Shown here: piece after piece, positions 1 through 5,144 of the stretch | Layout: each line of letters opens with the position of its first letter | How positions within the stretch are numbered: position 1 is the first letter of the stretch | DNA from: Patescibacteria group bacterium | Lineage (GTDB): Bacteria; Patescibacteriota; Minisyncoccia; Minisyncoccales; GWA2-46-15 | Reading direction: 5' to 3' | DNA length: 6,957 nt | Assembly: GCA_018895125.1 (NCBI GenBank) | Contig: JAHIOR010000070.1 | Coordinates: forward strand, 1-6,957 | The notes under the pieces: model-generated | What the model was told of the DNA's origin: nothing | The model's database searches: none | Seen by the model: the letters and a program-made list of their open reading frames with translations, nothing else | Translations under genes and position numbers: made by a program

Positions 1-137
1 AGCTTGTTGTTGGTCCGGAAAAGATACAAATTAGGGTCGAGAAATTAAAACAATATGGTCTTGACTCGAAGTTTACTGAGCGGACCTTAAAAGTCGCTCG
101 GCAAACAGTTAAAAGGCTTCTAACCGACCACTGTTAA
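1..137 (+). CDS. C-terminal fragment of an unrecognised protein (5' end outside window)
   Basis: The frame beginning at base 3 is open from the window edge to a TAA at 135-137, giving 44 residues; the other two + frames are closed by stops within the first 50 bases. The visible tail is mostly helix-forming and basic, with a hydrophobic start (LVVGPEKI) followed by a charged helix (RVEKLKQYGLDSKF) and ending TVKRLLTDHC. I do not recognise the family and assign no function. The intrinsic terminator directly after the stop supports its being a real gene end. No start codon is visible because the gene begins upstream of the window. Confidence 0.6.
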   Translation, partial: LVVGPEKIQIRVEKLKQYGLDSKFTERTLKVARQTVKRLLTDHC

Positions 138-186
138 AGCTCGGCATAGCGTTATTAATTCGTTGCCGCCGAGCTTTTCTTTTTTT
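136..186 (+). terminator. Rho-independent terminator of the left-edge gene
   Basis: A 10-bp perfect stem (AAAGCTCGGC at 136-145 paired with GCCGAGCTTT at 168-177) encloses a 22-nt loop and runs into a T-rich tail (TTTT C TTTTTTT, 175-186). The left arm overlaps the stop codon. The loop is longer than usual, but the perfect stem plus long U-tract is the classic arrangement for ending a + strand transcript. Confidence 0.85.
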
Positions 187-231
187 AACATAACCTGCTT
201 GGTCTTGATTCTTTGGTCTGGCCGCTTTTTT

Positions 232-259
232 TTGTCAAAAGGAGCGACTTTTATATAAT
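232..259 (+). promoter_or_regulatory. Orphan sigma70-like promoter facing the hairpin region
   Basis: TTGTCA (232-237) and a perfect TATAAT (254-259) are separated by 16 bp. This is 11 of 12 matches to the vegetative sigma-factor consensus. Initiation would fall near 265-267, just before two stable hairpins, with no + strand reading frame that looks like a gene downstream. If active it would make a short structured RNA, or an RNA antisense to the 3' end of the S41 peptidase gene. The motif match is seen directly; activity is inferred. AT-rich DNA yields such matches by chance fairly often. Confidence 0.45.
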
Positions 260-271
260 TTCAAGGAAATT

Positions 272-292
272 GCCCGAGGTCTGACCTCGGGC
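272..292. repeat. Perfect 9-bp palindrome with CTG loop
   Basis: GCCCGAGGT (272-280) and ACCTCGGGC (284-292) are exact reverse complements around a 3-nt loop. The element is much more GC-rich than its surroundings. It is followed on the + strand by a T-rich but interrupted stretch (about 296-310), so it could serve as a weak terminator there. It could equally be a dispersed palindromic element or a structural part of a small RNA. Confidence 0.7.
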
Positions 293-315
293 GTTGGATT
301 TTGTTTTTGTGCGAA

Positions 316-351
316 ACCCCTTGTGCTAAGCCGGGCTTAGCACAACGGGGT
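316..351. terminator. Long hairpin at the convergent gene end, probable 3'-end structure
   Basis: A 16-bp stem joins 316-331 to 335-351 across the loop CGG. Its only flaw is a single unpaired C at 346. It begins 21 bases beyond the stop codon of the minus-strand peptidase gene, as expected for a 3'-end or RNA-stabilising structure. Neither side has a strong U-tract: the minus-strand side shows only TTT, and the + side has T runs only from about 369. I therefore call it a probable, not certain, terminator. Confidence 0.55.
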
Positions 352-371
352 AAACATAAATAAGGGTATTT

Positions 372-1670
372 TTAGTTTTTCAGAGCTTTGGCTACCGCGT
401 CAACCAAAGCCTGATAGTTAAAGTATCCCAGAAGCTGTTGTTGCCAATTCTGGTCATTAATATTAATCACCGGATCAACGCCCTTGCCTTCAATAGGCTG
501 GTTATCGTCTCTTAAAGTTAAACTATGAACCAATAGAATTGAATATTTCCCTGAACTGTCCAAAGTCTGCTTTAAAGGAAAAGTATTTTCAACCGTGCCC
601 CAGCCTTTAGTGGGAACGCCAACTAAAATGCCAACATTATACTTTTTTAAAACTGCAGCCATTAGCTCAGCTGATGATTGGGTTTGACCGTCAATTAACA
701 CAACTACTTTCTTATAGCGTACCAAAGAAGCCAGCCAGCCAACCTGGGTTTTAAAGGGCTGGTATTCTTCCTGATGAAAGAATTCATAAGCAAGCTGATT
801 TTGCCCTATAAAAGGTCCTAAGAAATACTGCAGCAGGTCAATAGAACCGCCAATATTTCCTCTCAAGTCCAATATTAAAGCAGTGGGGTTTTCTGTCTTG
901 TCTATATTGTTTGCTGTCTTTTGAAACTCTTCAAAACTTTGAGGAGACAGCTTGGTCAGCTTAATGTAAGCAATATCAGGATTAGTTATGTCAGTTAAAA
1001 TAGTGGGCTCAACCCCGGTCTGGTCATATGTTTGTCTGGCTTGTTCTTTAGAAAGAGCTGTAAAAGCTCTTTCAGCCATGGCCAGCTCTTGAGCTGCTTC
1101 AGGAGAAGTGTCTTTTTCAGGAAGCAATTCAACCTTTTTCTCCTCATAAGCTTGAGCTATCTGTTCTTGGGATGCTGTTTTATCAACACCCAAAGATTCA
1201 TAAAGATCAACTCCCTTGTCTATATTACTAACAGTCTCCCTTAACTGGGTTTCCTGTTGCTGGGTATAAAGCTGGCTGCGGCCAAAGGGCTTTAGATTAA
1301 CCAAAACAATATTAACCACATTAGTGACAAACTCTTTTTTCTTGTCTTTATCTAAATCCTTAATGGCTCTAAAAATCATTTCCTGAACGCCTTTAGAATC
1401 CTGAGTATCTAAAACCTGGGGGAAGTTGGAGATTTTTTCTGTTGCCAGTTTGAAAAGTTCGGCCAGCTGTTCATCAGTAATCTTTTCCCAATAGTTTTCT
1501 TTAATGGTGTCATAGGCTTCGGAGGTAAACTCCATGTAAATATCTTTTTGAAAAAGACTGTTAAGCCCCTGATGCTTAAAATAAAGATAACCGCCGGCCA
1601 GGCCAAAGCCAAAAATGGCTACTATTATTAAACCAAGAATGATTTTTGAATATGGTTTGAAATTAATCAT
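372..1670 (-). CDS. Membrane-anchored S41 peptidase with an internal DnaJ-like domain
   Basis: This 432-residue protein has a short basic N-terminus, one membrane anchor (about residues 9-31) and an outward-facing body. Residues 45-130 are helical, like the N-terminal region of C-terminal processing peptidases. Residues 155-219 read as a J domain: YESLG at the start, a helix with QAYEEKK, and an ending close to AFTALS...YDQTG. Residues about 231-402 are the S41 core: IAYIKLTKLSPQSFEEF, LDLRGNIGG (268-275), the nucleophile region TQSSAEL (330-336), TKGWG (354-358) and GKGVDPVI (395-402). No PDZ motif is visible; the J-like segment occupies that position. By alignment to the family Ser-Lys-Gln triad (spacings +25 and +29), S332 is the nucleophile, but the Lys position is W357 and the Gln position is E361, with K355 two residues away. 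The J-domain HPD reads LPE (183-185). The protein is likely a substrate-binding or regulatory protease homologue at the cell surface, and activity is uncertain. It is transcribed divergently from the glycosyltransferase. Confidence 0.85.
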   Translation of the reverse strand: MINFKPYSKIILGLIIVAIFGFGLAGGYLYFKHQGLNSLFQKDIYMEFTSEAYDTIKENYWEKITDEQLAELFKLATEKISNFPQVLDTQDSKGVQEMIFRAIKDLDKDKKKEFVTNVVNIVLVNLKPFGRSQLYTQQQETQLRETVSNIDKGVDLYESLGVDKTASQEQIAQAYEEKKVELLPEKDTSPEAAQELAMAERAFTALSKEQARQTYDQTGVEPTILTDITNPDIAYIKLTKLSPQSFEEFQKTANNIDKTENPTALILDLRGNIGGSIDLLQYFLGPFIGQNQLAYEFFHQEEYQPFKTQVGWLASLVRYKKVVVLIDGQTQSSAELMAAVLKKYNVGILVGVPTKGWGTVENTFPLKQTLDSSGKYSILLVHSLTLRDDNQPIEGKGVDPVININDQNWQQQLLGYFNYQALVDAVAKALKN

Positions 1671-1676
1671 ATATAG

Positions 1677-1705
1677 ATAATATAACTTTTATCTTTCAAT
1701 GAAAA
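1677..1705 (-). promoter_or_regulatory. Promoter of the S41 peptidase gene, probably leaderless
   Basis: Read on the minus strand, TTTTCA (1705-1700) and TATTAT (1682-1677) are 17 bp apart. Only 6 nt separate the -10 box from the ATG at 1670-1668, so initiation would fall at or next to the start codon. No Shine-Dalgarno sequence is present. The spacing fits a leaderless mRNA; the -35 match is only 4 of 6. Confidence 0.5.
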
Positions 1706-1740
1706 GAGTCTTTGGTCTTTCTTTAATCAAGAGACAATGA

Positions 1741-1754
1741 TATTATTGTAAAAT
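1741..1754 (+). promoter_or_regulatory. Possible -10 elements of the glycosyltransferase gene
   Basis: TATTAT (1741-1746) and TAAAAT (1749-1754) lie 12 and 4 nt before the ATG at 1759. No convincing -35 box sits at the right distance (TCAAGA at 1727-1732 is a poor match). No Shine-Dalgarno motif is present. Transcription must start within this 88-bp divergent spacer, because the upstream gene points the other way. Confidence 0.3.
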
Positions 1755-1758
1755 ACTT

Positions 1759-2574
1759 ATGTCAGAACAAGATGTTTCTATTGTGGTTCCGGTCTTTAAT
1801 GAAGAAAGGACCGTAGCTAGTGTTGCCCGGGCCCTAGTCAAGCTAGAGCCTGGTTTTGAACTTATTTTCGTTAATGACGGTTCAACCGACAACAGCCAGG
1901 AAGTTTTAGAAAAGTTTGCTGACCGAATTAAGATCATCAGTTTGAAAAGAAATCACGGCAAAGGCTTTGCTTTAGCTATTGGCGTGAAAAGAGCCAATGG
2001 CAAGATTATTGTTTTCTTAGACGCTGACTTAGTTAATTTAAAACCAGAACATGTTGAAAGGATGGTCATGCCTTTATTAATCAATCAGGCTCAAGTAGTT
2101 ATCGCCAGCATTTCTTCAACCTCGGGTCTATTTGATCCCTTGACCTTATTCAGCGGCCAAAGAGCCTACTTTAGAAAAGATCTTTTCCCTTATCTAAGCC
2201 AAATGTCCAAAACCAGATATGGCATTGAGGTTTATCTGAATAAAACTTTGAGAAAGAAAAAGACCAAGATAATCAAGCTCAAAGATATTTCCTATGTTCT
2301 CAAGAAACATAAAATGGATTCATCCAAGTTGCCGTCAATATATCTTAAAGAAGTTTTAGATATTACCAAAACCATTGCTCAGATTAACGGCATGAGTTTG
2401 AAGAAAGCTAAATCTGTTTACAATAAAGAAAAGATAAAGTCCCTCAAGGATCTGTTAAAAATGATAGGCGAATCCGAAGACATGATGGAGGATCTTAAGG
2501 AAGTGAAACGATATATTAACTCTTACTTGGCTAAGCATTTTAAGTTTAAGAATAACAATGAAAATTCTTACTAG
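1759..2574 (+). CDS. Family 2 (GT-A fold) glycosyltransferase, soluble
   Basis: The 271-residue product starts with the GT2 pattern: VSIVVPVFNEE (6-16), the nucleotide-binding VNDGSTDNS (38-46), and the DxD metal/nucleotide-sugar motif FLDADL (86-91, D88 and D90). GQR (133-135) sits where processive and dolichol-phosphate-mannose-synthase-like enzymes place acceptor-site residues. These features indicate transfer of a sugar from an NDP-sugar, probably to a lipid carrier, glycan or small acceptor; the substrate cannot be read from sequence. No membrane segments are present, so the enzyme is cytoplasmic or peripheral. Residues 163-186 are strongly basic. Residues 206-240 form a helical tail resembling a helix-hairpin-helix unit (see findings). 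The ATG at 1759 is chosen because the GT2 fold begins within six residues of it. It may be monocistronic: 176 bp separate it from the exporter operon. Confidence 0.85.
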   Translation: MSEQDVSIVVPVFNEERTVASVARALVKLEPGFELIFVNDGSTDNSQEVLEKFADRIKIISLKRNHGKGFALAIGVKRANGKIIVFLDADLVNLKPEHVERMVMPLLINQAQVVIASISSTSGLFDPLTLFSGQRAYFRKDLFPYLSQMSKTRYGIEVYLNKTLRKKKTKIIKLKDISYVLKKHKMDSSKLPSIYLKEVLDITKTIAQINGMSLKKAKSVYNKEKIKSLKDLLKMIGESEDMMEDLKEVKRYINSYLAKHFKFKNNNENSY

Positions 2575-2750
2575 AATTTACAGACATATTTTGTGATTAA
2601 GGTATAAAATGAATAACATTTCTGTCATTTAAACGATTTAATAGCAACTAGTAAGGATAAGAAATGGCCTTTAGTAACAGCTTTTAAAAAACGGATTGTT
2701 TTCAATATTCAATTAACTAAACAAGTTTTTAAAAAATTATTTAATTTAAG
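2575..2750 (+). other. AT-rich spacer upstream of the exporter operon
   Basis: The spacer is very AT-rich and holds no recognisable RNA or terminator hairpin. TATAAAAT (2603-2610) is a good -10 candidate, but the best -35-like hexamer (TTTACA, 2577-2582) is 20-22 bp away, which is too far. A second -10-like run (TTTAAT, 2740-2745) lies 5 nt before the ATG at 2751 and would give a near-leaderless message. The operon promoter is probably in this stretch, but I cannot fix it. Confidence 0.35.
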
Positions 2751-4412
2751 ATGATTATCAAGAAAATAAAGATGAGTAAAAAGAATCTTTTGATTGCAAG
2801 CGCAGTTGTTTTAATTGTTATTGTCGGTGTAGTTATTCTGAAATCAAGAAATAAGATTGGTTATGACTTTGTTATGGCCCAAAAGGGGACTCTAATACAA
2901 GAGGTTAATGTTTCCGGCCGTCTCAAGCCAAGGCAAGGCCTTGATATGGGTTTTGAAACTTCGGGCCGGGTCAGCCGGGTTTTGAAAAGAATCGGCGATC
3001 AGGTTTTTGCCAATGAAAAGATTATTGAGCTTGATGCCAGCCAGCTCTATAGCCAACTGAATCAGGCCGAGGCCGGCCTGGCTGCTGAACAATCTCGCTT
3101 CAACGAACTCCAATCTGGCACCAAGCCAGAAGAGCTGTTAGCAGCTAGAACCCTTGCTTCGGGTTTGGAAAAGTCCTTGGCTGAAGTTAAGGCAAACAGA
3201 AAAGCAATCCAAGATAAAGCCGTGGCAGACCTTGATAACACTTACAGCAGCGCTTTGGCTAGTTTACAGAAATCAGTCAGCTATGCGAAAAGCTCTCTTT
3301 ATACCCTGACTGACATTCAATACAACCATTTTTACAGCAATAATACCGTGGCTGATGCCAAGGCCAGGGCAGTACTATATTTACTAGGAGCAGCAGATGC
3401 CGGCCGCTGGACAAACTCGTCAATTTCCAGTCTTTCTGGCGGCGCTTTTGGCCAGGTTCAAAAAGCCATTGCCAGTCAGGTCCAAGCTGATATTGACCAG
3501 GCTTTAGCTGAAACAAGTTTTGCTTTGCAGCAAGTCAAAACTGCTCTTGATTCATTGCCGGTGAGCGATCAGCTGACTAGTACTGAGAAAGCCAATCTAT
3601 CTTCTGAAAAGACTAATGTTTTAGCTGAGATTTCAACTGTTTCCAGCAAAGAACAAACTATTCTGGTTCAGAAATCAACCAATATCTACAACTTGGCTGT
3701 GGCTGAAGCTAGTGTTACCAGTGCTCAGAATTCATATAATTCAGCCTTAGACCAACTTGCTATTAAGGAAGCTGGGGCTACCCAAAACCAACTTTTAATC
3801 CAGCAATCTTTAGTTGATGCTGCTTTTGCAGCTGTTCAGAATATTAAAAGTCAGCTGGCTAAGACAATGATTTTTTCTCCGATCAACGGCATTGTCACTA
3901 AATTGGAAGTTGAGGTTGGCGAAAGCGTTAGTCCTAATATGGTAGTTTTATCAATAATGTCTGCTTCTGAATTTGAAATAGAGTCCAGAGTGGCTGAGGT
4001 TGATATTGCCAAGATTAAGATTGGGGATTCAGCCAACGTGACTTTGGATGCATACGGATCTGATGTGGTTTTTAAAGCTAAGGTGGTTAAAGTTGATCCG
4101 GCTGAAACCATTATCGAGGGTTTGTCGACCTACAAAGTAACTCTTCAGTTTGTTGATAAGGATGATCGCTTGAGGTCAGGAATGACTGCTGACATTGATA
4201 TTTTAACAGCTGAAAAACAAGAAGTTATTTTAATTCCCCAGCGAGCCGTATTTACTGAAAATGGGGATAAATTTGTAAGAATTTTAAAAAAGGGAAATGA
4301 GGTCGAAGCTATAAAAGTGAAGACTGGCCTGAGGGGATCGAATGGAGAGATCGAGATTATTGAAGGTTTGAATGAAGGGGATAAGGTAGTTACTTCAATA
4401 AAAGAAAACTAG
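2751..4412 (+). CDS. Membrane fusion (periplasmic adaptor-type) subunit of a MacAB/YknXYZ-like exporter
   Basis: The 553-residue protein has one N-terminal membrane anchor (about 12-30). A first biotinyl-lipoyl half follows, about 61-97, including the motif SGRVSRVLKRIGDQV. A very long alpha-helical hairpin runs about 99-371 and is Ala/Gln/Ser-rich. The second lipoyl half lies at about 373-402 (FSPINGIVTKLEVEVGESV), then a beta-barrel domain at about 405-485 with RSGMTADIDI. The membrane-proximal domain occupies 490-553 (IPQRAV, VKTGLRG, GLNEGDKVV). MacA/YknX adaptors are usually near 370-400 residues, so most of the extra length is in the hairpin. The product would bind the permease and project outward. 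A second possible start is Met8 (2772); I keep 2751 because both leave the anchor intact and neither has a Shine-Dalgarno motif. The ATPase gene follows after 48 bp without a terminator. Confidence 0.9.
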   Translation: MIIKKIKMSKKNLLIASAVVLIVIVGVVILKSRNKIGYDFVMAQKGTLIQEVNVSGRLKPRQGLDMGFETSGRVSRVLKRIGDQVFANEKIIELDASQLYSQLNQAEAGLAAEQSRFNELQSGTKPEELLAARTLASGLEKSLAEVKANRKAIQDKAVADLDNTYSSALASLQKSVSYAKSSLYTLTDIQYNHFYSNNTVADAKARAVLYLLGAADAGRWTNSSISSLSGGAFGQVQKAIASQVQADIDQALAETSFALQQVKTALDSLPVSDQLTSTEKANLSSEKTNVLAEISTVSSKEQTILVQKSTNIYNLAVAEASVTSAQNSYNSALDQLAIKEAGATQNQLLIQQSLVDAAFAAVQNIKSQLAKTMIFSPINGIVTKLEVEVGESVSPNMVVLSIMSASEFEIESRVAEVDIAKIKIGDSANVTLDAYGSDVVFKAKVVKVDPAETIIEGLSTYKVTLQFVDKDDRLRSGMTADIDILTAEKQEVILIPQRAVFTENGDKFVRILKKGNEVEAIKVKTGLRGSNGEIEIIEGLNEGDKVVTSIKEN

Positions 4413-4460
4413 TTTCTATATATTGGTGTTGCGTCGCTCATAACTAAAGAGATTTTTAAA

Positions 4461-5144
4461 ATGGCTTTTATTCAAGTTGAAAATCTAGAGAAAATATATT
4501 TAACCGGCGAATTAAAGACTGAAGTCTTGAAGAACATTAACTTTTCAATTGAGAAAGGTGAGTTTGTGGCTATCATGGGACCATCTGGCTCGGGCAAGTC
4601 AACCCTGCTGCACATTCTTGGCTTTTTAGACAAGCCAAGCAAGGGAAAGTATTTATTTGAAGGCAAGACCATAAATGAATATACTGATGACGAACTGGCT
4701 AAGATCAGGAACAGCCGGATGGGATTTGTTTTTCAATCATTCAATCTTTTATCCAGAACGAGCGTTTTAGATAATGCCAGGCTGCCATTGGCATATTCTT
4801 CCATTAAAGAAGAGCTGTGGAACAAGATTGCCTTAAAGGCAATTGACGAGGTTGGTTTAAGCCATCGCCAAGAATATCGGCCTTCTCAGCTTTCCGGAGG
4901 CGAACAACAACGGGCAGCCATTGCCAGGGCTCTGGTGGTTAATCCCGGGGTTATTTTTGCTGACGAACCTACTGGTAATCTTGATTCAAAAACAGGCTTG
5001 CAAATTATTAATATTCTCAAGAAACTGAATCAGGAAAAAGGCCATACCATTATTTTGATTACCCATGAGCAGGAAGTCGCGGATTTTGCCCAAAGAATTA
5101 TCCGCCTTAGGGATGGTGAGATAGAAAGCGATAAAAAAATATGA
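4461..5144 (+). CDS. ABC transporter ATP-binding subunit, MacB/LolD/YknY type
   Basis: A complete 227-residue nucleotide-binding domain with every expected motif: Walker A GPSGSGKST (40-48), Q-loop FVFQSFNLL (89-97, Q92), signature LSGGEQQR (144-151), Walker B VIFADEP (164-170) with catalytic Glu169, D-loop NLD (173-175) and H-loop His202 in LITHE. The stretch from GFVFQSFNLL to DEPTGNLDS is typical of the lipoprotein/macrolide-exporter branch, whose ATPases drive FtsX-fold permeases by mechanotransmission. It is cytoplasmic and acts as a dimer on two copies of the permease. Its TGA stop overlaps the permease ATG by four bases (ATGA, 5141-5144), implying translational coupling. A weak purine stretch (AAAGAGA) lies upstream of the ATG, but no proper Shine-Dalgarno motif. 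Confidence 0.95.
   Translation: MAFIQVENLEKIYLTGELKTEVLKNINFSIEKGEFVAIMGPSGSGKSTLLHILGFLDKPSKGKYLFEGKTINEYTDDELAKIRNSRMGFVFQSFNLLSRTSVLDNARLPLAYSSIKEELWNKIALKAIDEVGLSHRQEYRPSQLSGGEQQRAAIARALVVNPGVIFADEPTGNLDSKTGLQIINILKKLNQEKGHTIILITHEQEVADFAQRIIRLRDGEIESDKKI

Noticed and set aside
1032..1244. A 70-codon + strand frame inside the S41 peptidase gene.
   Set aside because: It lies entirely opposite a well-supported conserved gene, encodes Phe/Ser/Leu-rich sequence typical of an antisense shadow, and has no promoter or start signal of its own.
1709..1734. A weak inverted repeat (TCTTT ... AAGAGA) in the divergent spacer as a possible operator.
   Set aside because: The arms are only 4-6 bp in low-complexity sequence, which is not above chance.
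2623..2754. An open frame of about 43 codons on the + strand ending in a TGA that overlaps the adaptor ATG (2751-2754), with a plausible basic/hydrophobic peptide (DKKWPLVTAFKKRIVFNIQL).
   Set aside because: It has no ATG, GTG or TTG start in frame, its length is within chance for AT-rich DNA, and I recognise no family. It could be a relic of an older gene, but I cannot support that.
3851..4111. An 86-codon minus-strand frame inside the adaptor gene.
   Set aside because: It is a shadow of the second lipoyl and barrel region on the opposite strand. The composition is Thr/Ser/Leu-rich with no recognisable domain.
5141..5144. The ATGA overlap between ATPase and permease as a possible frameshift or fusion.
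   Set aside because: Both proteins are complete, with correct ends and starts for their families. This is ordinary translational coupling.
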